Shown here piece after piece: positions 51,169-62,528 of a stretch of 64,000 nt of DNA (position 1 is its first letter; each line of letters begins with the position of its first letter). Origin of the DNA: Actinoplanes campanulatus (lineage in GTDB: Bacteria; Actinomycetota; Actinomycetes; Mycobacteriales; Micromonosporaceae). A model generated the notes under the pieces. That model was not told where the DNA came from. It saw nothing but the letters and a program-made list of their open reading frames with translations, and ran no database searches. The stretch lies in NCBI RefSeq assembly GCF_014647795.1, contig NZ_BMPW01000008.1, positions 310,001-374,000 on the forward strand, in the 5' to 3' direction. The translations under genes were made by a program, and so were the position numbers.

Positions 51169-54093
51169 TCAGCGCGTGAACGCCTGGAACTCGGCGATGC
51201 GCACGTTGAGCGCCTGCGGGCTGGCCGTGGCGCAGTCCGTGTTGGCGCGCGGGTCGTTGTCCTGCTCACCGGCGTAGTCCGGGGCGCCGGTGCACTGGTT
51301 GGTCACGGCCTCGATGCGCAGGTGCGTGGCCGTGACATCCGGGATGTCGAAGGACCGGACGATCAGCTGCGGCGCCCGGGGTCGCGGCGCCACGGCCGGG
51401 AACGCGTCCCGCCGACTGGTGTAGACGGTGGTGAAGTCGGCCGGGGCCGAGCAGGTGACCGTCGCGGACGCGGTGCAGGCGAGCACCCGGAACTGGCGCA
51501 GCGCCGACACCCGGGCCTGCGTGCCGGCGTCGACGTCGCCGGTGACGGCCGGGCGCAGCATGGCGCTGACCTGGACCCGCCGGACCTTCTGGGCGTCGCC
51601 CGCGAGGTCCACGCTGACCCCCTTGCCGGCCACCGCGCTGCCGAGCGAGGCCCAGTTGGTGGCCTCGTCGTCGTCGAGGAGCCGGGCCAGGTTGACGCCG
51701 TCGCCGGTGGCGGTCGCGCCGTTGGCCGCCGAGGCGACGTTGCGCGGCAGCTTCACGGTCAGCCTCTCCTTCTCGCCGGAGCGCAGCGACTCCGGGGAGA
51801 CGCGGGCGTGGCCGTGGCCGGGCGCCTGCGCGACGAACGCGTAGGTGCCGGGCACCAGGTTCACCGTGTCGGGCAGGGCGGTGGCCGGGTCGGTGTCGGC
51901 GACCGCGACGGCCCGGGCCTGGTAGTCACCGACGAACAGCTTGGCGCCGGCGACCGGCTTACCGTGCTCGTCGACCGGCCGGAAGGTGACCGTCGCCTCC
52001 TTGGCGTGCGGGGAGGTGAAGCTCGGCTTCGGGTCGACGTCGCCCGCGCCGTTGCTGGCCGCGCCCTCGCCGAGGCCGCGCTTGGCGAACGCGTTCCACA
52101 GGATGTCCTGGTTGGCGCCGCCGAAGCGGATCCGGTCGGCGGCGAGCAGCGCGTCCCGGGCGTCGACCTGGCTGTTGGCGCTGTTGGCCATCAGCAGGAA
52201 CGAGTCGACGACGAGCTGGATCCAGCGCCGGTTGCCCGGGCAGGAGGTGACCGCCTTCTTCCCGTTGGCGCAGGCTTTCTGGAGGGCGGAGCTGCCGTAG
52301 CCGTACCGCTTGATGAACGCGGACCGGATGTCGTAGTTGGTGGCGGTCCACACCTCACCGGAGGCGTGCACCTGCAACCCGACGAAGTCGTAGTCGACCG
52401 AGCTGTAGTTGAGCCGGTTGGCGCCGCTGCTCATGTTGTAGTTGCGGATGCCGGCGACCGGGTCACCGGTCACGTACTCGCCGACGGTGAAGCCGCGGGC
52501 GCCCTTGGGGGCGTAGCCGTGCTCGGCCAGGTACTCCACGGCCAGTTGGTCGGACCAGCTCTCGCTCATGCCCTGCGGGGAGCTGAGACCGGCGTCCGGG
52601 CCGGCGATCATGCGGTTGGTGATGGCGTGCGTGTACTCGTGGCCGATGACCGACATGTCGTAGTCGCCGTCGACGCACGGCGAGTAGAAGGAACCGGCGA
52701 TGGGCTGCCACAGGTACATGTTGGTGATCGGCGCCTCCCCGTCGGGCGGGGTGATCTGGTTGGCGTTGTTGCGGGCCAGGAAGTCCGGCGGGCCGCCACT
52801 GATGCCACCGGCCTGCGCGTTGCCCTGCTCGGGGTCGCCGCCGTCGCCCTCCATGTTCCAGGTCTCCTCGGTGAAGCCGAGGTGGTACGACCAGTCGTGC
52901 ATCCGGTTGTGCTGCACGAACAGGTTGGCGCGGGCCGCGTCGATGTCGTTGCGGGCGGCCGAGTCGAAGACCGTGGGCGCGCACTTGGTGTCGTGCCACT
53001 GGTTGGTCCACGGGTACGTGTACTCGCGCGCCGGGCTGGGCGTGGCCAGTTCGGTGCCGACCGTGAACGGGTCGCTGGAGAGCCAGTTGTGCACGGCGAA
53101 CGAGTTGTTGCCCTTGGTCGTGAAGGTGGGCGTGCCGGTGGCCGGGTCGACGTCCCACGCCTGCGGGGACGCCGGGGTCGCGACGGCCTCGTCACAGCCC
53201 CGCTGCGGCGCCCAGCACCAGCGCCGGCGGGTGTCCCGTGAGGAGTAGTCGGTGCGCGGCGAGTTGGGGAAGACCTCCCACTCGGGGTTGTCGGCGTCGT
53301 GGTCGACGATGTCCTCGCGGACCAGGATGCCGCCGTCGCGGGCGTCCACCCACGTGGTGTAGGCGACCGGGTCGGCGCTGGACAGCGCCGCTCCGAGGGC
53401 GACCTGGTAGGCGGCGCGGGCGCCCCGGTCGGCGGTGGGTACCGCGACGAGCTTGGTGCCCAGCAGGGTGGGAGCGGTGATGCCCGCGTCGGCGGCGGCG
53501 ACGCGCTCGGCCTCGGCGGCGGTCAGGGTGGCCGGCTGCGGGGCGGCGGCGTCGCGGGCCAGTGAGGAGCTGACGTGCCAGACCTTGCCGTCGCGGAGGC
53601 CGATCGAGATCAGGCCGTCGCGGCCGGCGTCGAGGTCGCCGAACCGCTGGCGCAGCAGCACGACGTCGCCCTCGCCGAGCTTGCGGGTGGTGAGCAGTTC
53701 GAGGGACTCGGCGGCCGCGGTGGTGATGCCGAGGACGTCGAGGTTGCCGGTCACGTAGGCGCGCGCCGCGGCGACGGGCTCGGCGGGCAGGCCCGCGGCG
53801 AGCGGCTCGGCGGTGGTGGCGGTGAGGCTGGCCGGGGTGCCGAAGACGGTCCACCGGGCGGAGGCGTCGGCTTCGGCGGCCAGGGTCCGCTGTTCGGCGC
53901 TGGGCGCGACGCGGCCCTTGCGGTTGTCGATGAGCTCGCCGTGATCGTGGTCGGCGTGGATCTCCGGGGTCTCGGCCCGGCTGGGGATGGCGGCGCCCGG
54001 TGCAGCGCTTCCGCCGGATCCTGGCGAGAGCACGAGCACCGCGGCGGCCAGGGCTGTGGTGGTGCCCGCCAACGCACGGGATGGTGTGCGCAC
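51169..54093 (-). CDS. Secreted fungalysin-like M36 metalloprotease
   Basis: 974 residues from a GTG with AAAGGAGG. Signal peptide (to about 33), propeptide with FTP-like segment, then an M36 domain with the zinc motif GHEYTH and the downstream glutamate region. A C-terminal beta-sandwich FRPVDEHGKPVAGAKLFVGD and a discoidin-like (F5/8 type C) domain follow, suggesting substrate or surface binding. Degrades extracellular protein. No inhibitor gene nearby. Confidence 0.9.
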   Translation of the reverse strand: MRTPSRALAGTTTALAAAVLVLSPGSGGSAAPGAAIPSRAETPEIHADHDHGELIDNRKGRVAPSAEQRTLAAEADASARWTVFGTPASLTATTAEPLAAGLPAEPVAAARAYVTGNLDVLGITTAAAESLELLTTRKLGEGDVVLLRQRFGDLDAGRDGLISIGLRDGKVWHVSSSLARDAAAPQPATLTAAEAERVAAADAGITAPTLLGTKLVAVPTADRGARAAYQVALGAALSSADPVAYTTWVDARDGGILVREDIVDHDADNPEWEVFPNSPRTDYSSRDTRRRWCWAPQRGCDEAVATPASPQAWDVDPATGTPTFTTKGNNSFAVHNWLSSDPFTVGTELATPSPAREYTYPWTNQWHDTKCAPTVFDSAARNDIDAARANLFVQHNRMHDWSYHLGFTEETWNMEGDGGDPEQGNAQAGGISGGPPDFLARNNANQITPPDGEAPITNMYLWQPIAGSFYSPCVDGDYDMSVIGHEYTHAITNRMIAGPDAGLSSPQGMSESWSDQLAVEYLAEHGYAPKGARGFTVGEYVTGDPVAGIRNYNMSSGANRLNYSSVDYDFVGLQVHASGEVWTATNYDIRSAFIKRYGYGSSALQKACANGKKAVTSCPGNRRWIQLVVDSFLLMANSANSQVDARDALLAADRIRFGGANQDILWNAFAKRGLGEGAASNGAGDVDPKPSFTSPHAKEATVTFRPVDEHGKPVAGAKLFVGDYQARAVAVADTDPATALPDTVNLVPGTYAFVAQAPGHGHARVSPESLRSGEKERLTVKLPRNVASAANGATATGDGVNLARLLDDDEATNWASLGSAVAGKGVSVDLAGDAQKVRRVQVSAMLRPAVTGDVDAGTQARVSALRQFRVLACTASATVTCSAPADFTTVYTSRRDAFPAVAPRPRAPQLIVRSFDIPDVTATHLRIEAVTNQCTGAPDYAGEQDNDPRANTDCATASPQALNVRIAEFQAFTR

Positions 54094-54218
54094 GGAACCT
54101 CCTTTATGGACGGTCGTTACCGGTCACTTCGCATCCGACATCAGATGCGCGGCTTGGCGGCATGGGCCGAACGTCCACAAAATTGAGGTTTCTCAATGGT
54201 GAGCTTTGTCGATGAAGC

Positions 54219-54575
54219 TTGCGGCGTCAAGTTGACATCCGCTGTGCCATCGACGTGGCCGACCTCCCCGCGGACCTGCGTACCGGGGTGCTGGCGACCG
54301 GGGCGCCGCCCGACACGGGTGTCGCCGACGTCGACTACGGGCGCGGGCACGGTGTGGTGGACGCCTACGCGGCCCTGACCGCCGACGTGCCGCCGGTGAC
54401 CGGCAACCCGCTCGGCGATCCGGGGCCACCGGACACCGACCGGCTCCGGTACGGCCTGATCGCCACCGCCCTGCTGCCGGTCGCCGGGGCGGTGCCGGCC
54501 GCCGTGATCCTGCTGTGGGTGCGCCGGCGCCGAAAGGTCAGACGATCCGGTAACCCACCCCCGGCGTGGTCGTGA
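54219..54575 (+). pseudogene. C-terminal remnant of a subtilase (mycosin-like)
   Basis: 118-codon frame with no family start. VADVDYGRGHGVVDAYAALT is a typical end of a mycosin-type S8 protease, followed by one membrane helix (YGLIATALLPVAGAVPAAVI) and basic residues. All catalytic residues and the signal peptide are missing, and the stop lies inside the response-regulator gene end (overlap 38 bp). Looks like a 5'-truncated relic. Confidence 0.55.
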
Positions 54576-55197
54576 TGACCGGCGGGTCACCGAGTTTGCG
54601 CCGCAGCCGGCCGACCGTCACGGTGACCGTGTTGGTGAACGGGTCGGCGTGCTCGTCCCACACGCTGTCCAGCAGGGTCTCCGCGCTCAGGAATCCGGGG
54701 CTGGCCCGCAGCAGCGCCTCCAGCACGGCGAACTCCTTCACCGACAGCGGCAGTTGCCGGCCGTCGCGGACCACGGTGCGGCGGACCGGATCCAGCTCGA
54801 TCCCGGCGGCCCGCAGGGTGCGCGGCCGGGCGTCCGGTCGGCGGCGGGCCAGCGCCCGGATCCGCAGGATCAGCTCCGGGAAGTGGAACGGTTTGGCCAG
54901 GTAGTCGTCGGCGCCCAGGGTGAGCCCGCTGACCCGGTCGCCGGGCTCGCCCGCCGCGGTGAGCATCAGCACCATCGGCCGGTCGTCCGGGCGGTCGGTG
55001 ATCATCTGGCACAGGGTGTCGCCGTGCAGGCCGGGCAGATCACGATCAAGAACCACCACATCGTACGAGGTGAGCTCGAGTTTTTCCGCGGCGCTCAGCC
55101 CGTCGTGGGCGGCGTCGACCGCCATCCCGGCGTCGGTCAGCCCCTCCACCACCACGTCGGCCAGGGCGTGGTCGTCCTCCACCACCAGGATCCTCAC
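54538..55197 (-). CDS. OmpR-family response regulator
   Basis: 219 residues. Receiver with acidic pocket EDD (7-9), phospho-acceptor D51 in VVVLDRDLPG, switch T80 and K102 in YLAKPF; C-terminal winged helix ending GVGYRIV. Coupled to the histidine kinase by an ATGA overlap (55194-55197). Target unknown; divergent membrane protein at 56384 is a candidate. Confidence 0.92.
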   Translation of the reverse strand: MRILVVEDDHALADVVVEGLTDAGMAVDAAHDGLSAAEKLELTSYDVVVLDRDLPGLHGDTLCQMITDRPDDRPMVLMLTAAGEPGDRVSGLTLGADDYLAKPFHFPELILRIRALARRRPDARPRTLRAAGIELDPVRRTVVRDGRQLPLSVKEFAVLEALLRASPGFLSAETLLDSVWDEHADPFTNTVTVTVGRLRRKLGDPPVITTTPGVGYRIV

Positions 55198-56303
55198 GGC
55201 AGCCGCACCGCCACCCGCAGGCCGCCGTCCGGGCGGGCGGTCAGCTCCAGCGTGCCCTGGTGGGCCGCCACGACCGCGGCCACGATGGACAGCCCCAGCC
55301 CGGACGAGCCGACCCGCTCCGCGCCGAGCCGCTCGAACGCACCGGTGAGCCGGTCCACCTGATCCTGTGCGAAGACCGGGCCGCCGCTCTCCACGATCAG
55401 TTCGGACTCACCGCCGGCGATCCGGACCCACCCGTCGTCCATGTTGTGGGTGACCGCGTTGTCGACGAGGTTCGCCACGAGCCGGGCCAGCAGCGCCGGG
55501 TTGCCGCGCATCACGCTCCCGGCCGGCAGCTCGACGGTCACCGCGAGCCGCCGGGCGGACACCTCGGCGGCCCGGTCCCGCAGTGCCTCGGCGGTCAGCT
55601 CACTCAGGTCGTTGGGCACCGCCTCGCCGGTGCCGCCGTGCTGGGCGCGGGCCAGCGTCAGGAACCCGTCGAGCAGGTGGTCGACCCGGTCGAGCTGGGT
55701 GCGCAGCTTCCCGGCGAGCACGAGCGTCGCGGCGGCCGGATCGGGTTTGGCGACCGCCACGTCCAGGGTGGCGCGCATCGTGGCGAGCGGGGTGCGCAGC
55801 TCGTGCGAGGCGTTGGCGACGAACCGGCGCTGCGCCGTGAACGACGCCTCCAGGCGTTCCAGCAGCCCGTCGATGGTGTCGGCGAGCTGCTTCACCTCGT
55901 CGTCGGGGCCGTGCACGGCGAGCCGCTCGTGCAGGTTGTCGGCGGAGATGCGCCGGGTGACCGCGGTGATCGACCGCACCGGCGACAACACGGTGCCGGC
56001 CATCAGCCGCCCCAGCAGCAGCGAGAGGACGGCCATCACGAACAGCGCCACGGCGAACCCGAACACCAGCCGCCGGGCCTGCTCGCTCTGGACGGCGCCG
56101 AGCTGGTCCTCCAGGGCCGTGATCCGCTGTTGGGCCGCGGCCGGGCCGCTCTGCTGCTGGACGGGCGCCACCGTGGTGCTGCTGCCGCCGGAGAACGCCA
56201 GGGCGACCGCCAGCAGCAGCACCCCGGACCCGAGGAAGACAGCCGCGTAGAGGACCGTGAACCGGGTCCCCACCGTGGCCAGACGCAAGCGGAACATCGT
56301 CAC
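55194..56303 (-). CDS. Sensor histidine kinase
   Basis: 369 residues. Helix at about 13-35, an extracellular loop, a second helix (LVFGFAVALFVMAVLSLLLG), HAMP, HisKA with NASHELRTPLATM (phospho-His), and HATPase motifs (NLVDNAVTHNMD, GSSGLGLSIVAAVV). Signals to the OmpR-type regulator that follows. Confidence 0.92.
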   Translation of the reverse strand: MTMFRLRLATVGTRFTVLYAAVFLGSGVLLLAVALAFSGGSSTTVAPVQQQSGPAAAQQRITALEDQLGAVQSEQARRLVFGFAVALFVMAVLSLLLGRLMAGTVLSPVRSITAVTRRISADNLHERLAVHGPDDEVKQLADTIDGLLERLEASFTAQRRFVANASHELRTPLATMRATLDVAVAKPDPAAATLVLAGKLRTQLDRVDHLLDGFLTLARAQHGGTGEAVPNDLSELTAEALRDRAAEVSARRLAVTVELPAGSVMRGNPALLARLVANLVDNAVTHNMDDGWVRIAGGESELIVESGGPVFAQDQVDRLTGAFERLGAERVGSSGLGLSIVAAVVAAHQGTLELTARPDGGLRVAVRLP

Positions 56304-56383
56304 AGCATGCCGGGCCGGACCTAACAGCGGCGTGACAGCCCGCGTTCGGGCCGTGTTACCGGCCGGCGCCTAGAAATCCGGGC

Positions 56384-57781
56384 ATGTTCAGCGCAGACTT
56401 CCTCCGCCCGGGCCGGATCGTGGCCCTCGCGGCCGCGGCCGTGTCCGTCGTGGCGCTCGGCGTCCTGTCCACCTCCGCCATCGACACCTCCTGCGATCCC
56501 GGCCCGTGCCCGCCGGTCCCGGTGACCGGCGACGGCGACGTGGTCAGCGACCGGTTCTGGTTCCTGCACCGCGATCTCGGGCCGCAGGGCAGCATCACGG
56601 TTCGGCTGACGTCGATGACCGGCACCATCACCTATCCCCCGCCGGACCATGACGAGATCGTCCCCGGCCTGGTCCCGTGGGCGAAGACCGGGATCATCGT
56701 CAAGGACGGGCTCCGGCCGGGCTCCCGGTACGCGGCGCTCATGATGACCGGCGAGCACGGGGTCCGGTTCCAGCACGGCTACCGCCACGACGTGGCCGGG
56801 CGGCCCGGCGGCGTGTCCGCCGGGAACCCGCGCTGGCTGCGGCTGACCCGGTCCGGCGACACCGTCACCGGCGCCGAGTCGGCCGACGGGGTGCGGTGGC
56901 ACGACGTCGGGTCGGCCGAGCTCGACGGGCTGCCGGACACCGTCCAGGTCGGGCTGTTCGCAACCTCCCCGCACGGGCTCACCCTCAAAGAGGTCGCGCT
57001 CGGCGGGCGGATCGGGCAGGGCCGCTTCACGCAGGCGGTGGGCGTGTTCGACGGCGTCACCGTGGAGGGCGCCGGCGATGCCTGGACGAGCGAGCCGGTC
57101 GGCGAGATGAACGTGACCGACTGGGAGAAGCACCACAACCCGGCCGGGGCCGTGCGGGCGGACGGGGTGGTCACGATCAGCGGCACCGGCGACATCGGGC
57201 CGCTCGCCGAGGACCCGGACCCGGGCGCCGGCGCGGCCCTCACCGGGCTGGTCGTCGCCCTGATCATCATCCTGGTGGTGGCCGCCCGCTACGGCCGGGC
57301 GGCGCCCTTCGAGCCGCGGCGGGCCGCCACGGTCGGCGCGGCGGCGCTGGTCACCGGACTGCTGTCGGTCGGGACCGTCCTCGCGGTGACCGGTGAGCCG
57401 GCTGGTGTCCGGGTGGTCGCCGGGCTCGGCGTGGCCCTCGGCCTGTGCGCGGTGCTCGCCTACGGGCTCGGGTCCCTCCTCCGGTACGGCTGGGCGCTCG
57501 CGCTGCTGCTGGTGGTCGTGCCGTACACGGTCACCGCCGTGCCGCTGCTGCCCGATCCGCTCGCGCAATGGCTGCTGCGGGTCACCCCGGCCGCCGGGTT
57601 CGCCGTGAAGCAGACCGGGGTGGAGTATCCGCAGGTGCTGGCCCACTACGCGCCGTCGGCCGGGTACTTCCCGCTGCCCTGGTGGGCCGGGCTCGCGGTG
57701 CTCGCCGGTTGGGCCGGGCTGATCGCGGTCGCGGCCGGCCGGCGGGCCTGGGCGCACCGGCCGGTGTCGCGGGCGGTCTAG
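56384..57781 (+). CDS. Membrane protein with extracellular DUF1349-like domain
   Basis: 465 residues. Signal anchor (IVALAAAAVSVVALGVLS), a concanavalin-like extracellular domain (DGDVVSDRFWFLHRDLG, WAKTGIIVKDGLRPGS, WHDVGSAELDGLP) and five to six C-terminal membrane helices. Unknown role, possibly a permease-like sensor. Divergent from the two-component system by 80 bp. Its stop overlaps the next gene end by 4 bp. Confidence 0.7.
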   Translation: MFSADFLRPGRIVALAAAAVSVVALGVLSTSAIDTSCDPGPCPPVPVTGDGDVVSDRFWFLHRDLGPQGSITVRLTSMTGTITYPPPDHDEIVPGLVPWAKTGIIVKDGLRPGSRYAALMMTGEHGVRFQHGYRHDVAGRPGGVSAGNPRWLRLTRSGDTVTGAESADGVRWHDVGSAELDGLPDTVQVGLFATSPHGLTLKEVALGGRIGQGRFTQAVGVFDGVTVEGAGDAWTSEPVGEMNVTDWEKHHNPAGAVRADGVVTISGTGDIGPLAEDPDPGAGAALTGLVVALIIILVVAARYGRAAPFEPRRAATVGAAALVTGLLSVGTVLAVTGEPAGVRVVAGLGVALGLCAVLAYGLGSLLRYGWALALLLVVVPYTVTAVPLLPDPLAQWLLRVTPAAGFAVKQTGVEYPQVLAHYAPSAGYFPLPWWAGLAVLAGWAGLIAVAAGRRAWAHRPVSRAV

Positions 57782-58617
57782 GAGAGCAGCTCGGAGAGGG
57801 TGACCGGCTCCAGGCCGCGCCGCCGCAGGCCGGCCAGGACGGCGGGCAGGGCGTCGTCGGTGAAACGGGCGTTCGCCTCGGTGATGTGCATGATGACGAT
57901 CGATCCCGGCTTCACCTGGGACAGCACGGCGTCGATGACCGGGGCCGCGCCACGGGCGAACGGGTCGCCGCTGACCACGTCACCGTCGACCACGGTCACC
58001 CCGAGCGGGGCCAGCGCCCGCAGGGCCGCCCGGTCGTGGCAGAGCCCGGGGAACCGGAAGTAGCGGGTCTGGCGTCCGCCGTACGGATGAAGGGTCGTGA
58101 AGGTCTTGTCGACGTCGCCGGTCATCTCGCCGGGGGCGAGTCGCGGCAGGTTGTAGCAGTCGCCGGTGAAGGCCGCGTGTTCGTAGCTGTGGTTGGCGAT
58201 CTCGAAGCGCGGGTTCCCGGCGATCCGGCGGGTGACGTCGGGGTACTGCTCGGCCCACTGCCCGGTGACGAAGAAGGTGGCCGGGATCCGCCGCGTCTCC
58301 AGGAGGGCCAGCAGGCGCAGGTTGGCGTAGGACGAGACGGCGCCGTTGCGCAGCCGGGCCTTCATGGCGTCGGTCATGTCGGCGTCGAAGGTGAGCGCGA
58401 CCTTCTGCACGTCGCGGGGCCCGTGCCGGACCACCGGCGGCAGTGATCCGGGAGCGTTCGCGCCCGCCGTCGTGGCTTCGACGGCGGGCGCGGCTTCGAG
58501 GATCGGCGGAGGGCTACCGGCGGCGGTGACGGCCGGAGCCGGACCCGGTTCCCCGGCGCCGCAGGCCGTCAGCGTCAGGGCCAGGGCGGCGGCGAGGAAC
58601 CGGCCATGCATCTGCAT
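57778..58617 (-). CDS. Polysaccharide deacetylase (NodB-fold) lipoprotein
   Basis: 279 residues. Lipobox LTAC, linker, and NodB motifs: TFDADMTD (motif 1), NHSYEHAAF (motif 2, metal His pair) and RFPG (motif 3), IMHITEANAR late. Probably removes acetyl groups from peptidoglycan or chitin-like sugars at the surface. Motif 1 has TFDAD where TFDDG is standard, which may shift activity. Confidence 0.87.
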   Translation of the reverse strand: MQMHGRFLAAALALTLTACGAGEPGPAPAVTAAGSPPPILEAAPAVEATTAGANAPGSLPPVVRHGPRDVQKVALTFDADMTDAMKARLRNGAVSSYANLRLLALLETRRIPATFFVTGQWAEQYPDVTRRIAGNPRFEIANHSYEHAAFTGDCYNLPRLAPGEMTGDVDKTFTTLHPYGGRQTRYFRFPGLCHDRAALRALAPLGVTVVDGDVVSGDPFARGAAPVIDAVLSQVKPGSIVIMHITEANARFTDDALPAVLAGLRRRGLEPVTLSELLS

Positions 58618-58639
58618 GCAGGACAGGGTTTCACATGCC

Positions 58640-60253
58640 TCACAGGGTGAAGGTGGCCACCAGTTCCTGGAGCTCGTTGCTGGTGCGCTCCAGGCCCTCG
58701 GCGTTCGACCGGGCCCGGTTGGCCACCGTGCTGGTCGAGCCGACCGCGGTCGCCACCCCGGCGATGTTGGTGGCGATGGCCTCGCTGCTGTCGGCCACCT
58801 CCGCGACGTTGCGGCCCATCTCGCTGGTGGTGGCGGTCTGCTCCTCCACGGCCGCGGCGATCAGGGTCTGGAAGTCGCAGATCCGGGCCACCACGCCGCC
58901 GATCTCGCTGATCGCGCCGACCGCGTTCGACGTGTCCTGCTGGATCGTCTTGACCAGCCGGGCGATGTCCTCGGTGGCCCGGGCGGTCTCCTGGGACAGC
59001 TCCTTGACCTCGCCGGCCACCACGGCGAAGCCCTTGCCGAGCTCGCCGGCCCGGGCGGCCTCGATGGTGGCGTTGAGCGCCAGCAGGTTCGTCTGCTCGG
59101 CGATCGAGGTGATCATGTTGACCACGTTGCTGATCTCGGCCGAGGAGTCGCCCAGCTTGCCGACCGTCTTGTTGGTCTGCTCGACCACGGTGACCGCCTC
59201 ACCGGCCACCCGGGCCGCCTCACCGGCGCTGCGCGCGATGTCGTCGATCGCCTGGGCCATCTCCGAGCTTCCGGCCTGGAGGGTGTTCGCGTTGCCGGAG
59301 ACGCTGCCGGCCGCCGACGCCACCGCGGCCGCCTGCGTGTCCATGTCGGCGCTGGTCTCGGCGATCTGCGCCGACACCGCGGACAGCTCGTGGGACGCCG
59401 ACGAGACGGTTCCGGCGTGCCCGGCGATCGCCGACACCGTTTCGCGCAGCGCGTCGGCGGTCTGGTCCAGGGCCTCGCCGAGTCGGCCGAGTTCGTCCCG
59501 GCGGTTCAGGTCCACACGTACCGTGAGGTCCCGGCCGGCGAGGCGCCTCAGCCCCGCGACCACGACGTTGAGCGGGCCGACCACCGAGCGGGTGACCAGG
59601 AAGCCCATCATCACCGCGAGGACCACGGCGATGGCGAGCGCGCCGCCCAGCACCGTCGTCGCGGTCTTCCGGATCTGCTCGACATCGGCGCGCACCTCCT
59701 CGGCGCGGGCGTTGACCGACTCGTCCAGCTCCGCGGTGATGTCCAGCACCTTGCCGTACGCCTCCGACGCCGCACCGCCGTTGACGCTGTCCATCACCTT
59801 GGCACGGGAGGCCTTGGTGTCCTCGGACAGCCACTTCATGATGGTCTCGTCCCAGACGAAGAAGTCGTCCCAGGCCGGCTTGAGCTGGTCGAACTGAGCC
59901 CGTTCGGCCTCGGTCATGCCGGCCGTGTTCGTGGCGGCGAGACCGGCGTAGAGGGCGTCCTTCGACTTCAGCTCGCCCTCCCGGTTGTAGCCGTCGGGGC
60001 CCAGGGCGTACTCGGCCCCGTAGGCCCCCGCGTCGGCGATCGCGAGGCCCTGCCATCCGGTGACGTCCGAGGCGGCGTACTTGGCGGCCTGGATGTCGTC
60101 GCGCACCTGCTCCAGGACGGCGAGTTCCCCCTCGGCGTCGGCCTGCTGGCGCAGGCCCCACCAGCCGGCGCCCGCCGACGTGACGATCAGCGCGGTGAGC
60201 AGCAGGTAGGAGGCGCCCAGACGCTTGCCGACACTGATATCCGCGATACGCAT
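58640..60253 (-). CDS. Methyl-accepting chemotaxis protein
   Basis: 537 residues. Helix 1 ([16 protein letters not shown]), a helical periplasmic-type sensor of about 150 residues, helix 2 ([20 protein letters not shown]), HAMP and a methyl-accepting domain with hairpin tip [27 protein letters not shown]. No che genes are in the window. ATG 60253 chosen for its GGGGGAG; GTG 60259 is alternative. Confidence 0.88.
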   Translation of the reverse strand: MRIADISVGKRLGASYLLLTALIVTSAGAGWWGLRQQADAEGELAVLEQVRDDIQAAKYAASDVTGWQGLAIADAGAYGAEYALGPDGYNREGELKSKDALYAGLAATNTAGMTEAERAQFDQLKPAWDDFFVWDETIMKWLSEDTKASRAKVMDSVNGGAASEAYGKVLDITAELDESVNARAEEVRADVEQIRKTATTVLGGALAIAVVLAVMMGFLVTRSVVGPLNVVVAGLRRLAGRDLTVRVDLNRRDELGRLGEALDQTADALRETVSAIAGHAGTVSSASHELSAVSAQIAETSADMDTQAAAVASAAGSVSGNANTLQAGSSEMAQAIDDIARSAGEAARVAGEAVTVVEQTNKTVGKLGDSSAEISNVVNMITSIAEQTNLLALNATIEAARAGELGKGFAVVAGEVKELSQETARATEDIARLVKTIQQDTSNAVGAISEIGGVVARICDFQTLIAAAVEEQTATTSEMGRNVAEVADSSEAIATNIAGVATAVGSTSTVANRARSNAEGLERTSNELQELVATFTL

Positions 60254-60333
60254 GTGCACACTCCCCCGCCCGGCGCCGGCACCCCCGGCTGTGCCCTTCT
60301 CATCGGGCGCGCCGGGGCAGGGATTGAGGGGAA

Positions 60334-61161
60334 CTAGCTGAGCGTCTGCTTAATACCGACCCGGCCCTCGTCCATGCGCAGCAGCAGCAGTCGCGGGTTC
60401 ACCTCCTCGAGCCACTCGTCGACGGCCCGTTTCGCGCCGTCCCACCAGCCGTAGTCGTCGAGCAGCAGGACGCCGCCGGGCACCAGCCGCGGCCAGAGGT
60501 GTTCGAGTTCGTGGCGGGTCGACTCGTACCAGTCGGTGTCGAGGCGCAGGATGCTGATCCGCTCGGGGGCGTCGCCGGGGATGGTGTCCTCGACCTTGCC
60601 CTTGTAGTAGTGGATCCGGTCGGCCGGGTAGCCCGACTCGCGCATCGTGGCCCGCACGTCCTCGAGGGAGGCGTAGGCCCACACGCCGGAGCTCTTGTCG
60701 CTGGTCTCCAGCATCTCGGCGGCACTGCGGCCGTCGTGCCGCTTGTCGTGCTCGCCTGGCTCGCTCATGCCCTCGAACGTGTCGTAGAGGTGCAGGTGGC
60801 GGTCGGTGTCACCGGCCTCGGCGAGGGTCTTGGCGATGGCCAGCATGCTGCCGCCACGCCAGACGCCGCACTCGACGACGTCGCCGGGGATCTGATGCCG
60901 GGCCACGTACCGCACCGACGAGATCAGCGCGTGCAGTTTCCCCGGCGAGGTCATGGTCCACGGCTTGACCGTGCGGATGGTGGCCCGGGCGGCCTCGTCG
61001 TAGTCGACCGGGAACTTGATCTCGGGAGGCGCCGCGGGCTTGGCGGCGGCGGGCTCGGGGGCGGGTTTGGGCTTCGGGGCGGCCTTCTTCACCGGCGGCT
61101 TCGGCTTGCGCAGCTCGTATCCGGTGAGATTCCGCAGCACTCGATTGACGCCCTTACGCAT
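60334..61161 (-). CDS. TylF/MycF-family O-methyltransferase-like protein
   Basis: 275 residues. A proline/lysine-rich N-terminal tail ([19 protein letters not shown]), then TylF-type core: [18 protein letters not shown] (SAM loop), [32 protein letters not shown] and [18 protein letters not shown]. These enzymes methylate sugar hydroxyls in natural products or glycans. No sugar cluster is nearby, so acceptor is unknown. Confidence 0.87.
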   Translation of the reverse strand: MRKGVNRVLRNLTGYELRKPKPPVKKAAPKPKPAPEPAAAKPAAPPEIKFPVDYDEAARATIRTVKPWTMTSPGKLHALISSVRYVARHQIPGDVVECGVWRGGSMLAIAKTLAEAGDTDRHLHLYDTFEGMSEPGEHDKRHDGRSAAEMLETSDKSSGVWAYASLEDVRATMRESGYPADRIHYYKGKVEDTIPGDAPERISILRLDTDWYESTRHELEHLWPRLVPGGVLLLDDYGWWDGAKRAVDEWLEEVNPRLLLLRMDEGRVGIKQTLS

Positions 61162-61239
61162 CGTCACAGACGGTACCGTAACGAAGATCACAGGATTGGA
61201 ACAGTCCGACACGGTCGTGGATCGTCCGAACCCGACGGT

Positions 61240-61267
61240 GACGCGGCGGCCGGGTGGCCGCCGCGTC
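61240..61267 (-). terminator. Xylanase terminator
   Basis: A 12-bp perfect stem (61240-61251 with 61256-61267) with a 4-base loop, 12 bp past the xylanase stop. Confidence 0.7.
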
Positions 61268-61279
61268 CCGATCCTGGGA

Positions 61280-62380
<1,101 letters not shown>

Positions 62381-62393
62381 TTATCGTGTCAAC

Positions 62394-62502
62394 AACTTTC
62401 GGAGAACTTTCGGAAATACCGAGATCGACCCCAACAGGCATTCACGAGCATCCAGCGCTGGTGACCGAGTGCACGCACGGCGCATGTCACCGAAACTTTC
62501 GG
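62394..62502 (-). promoter_or_regulatory. CGAAACTTTCG-type xylanase operators
   Basis: AACTTTCGG occurs at 62394-62402 and 62405-62413 (11-bp period) and again at 62494-62502, where it completes the perfect inverted repeat CGAAACTTTCG (62491-62501). An inverted CGAAA-N-TTTCG element is known upstream of actinomycete xylanase genes. The last copy is also near the iron box of the divergent gene. Confidence 0.6.
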
Positions 62503-62528
62503 AGCCCGGCTATGCAAATCCTTTGAAC

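Noticed and set aside
60334-61161. Macrolide-type sugar methyltransferase in a biosynthetic cluster
   Set aside because: The TylF-like gene has no sugar or polyketide genes around it.
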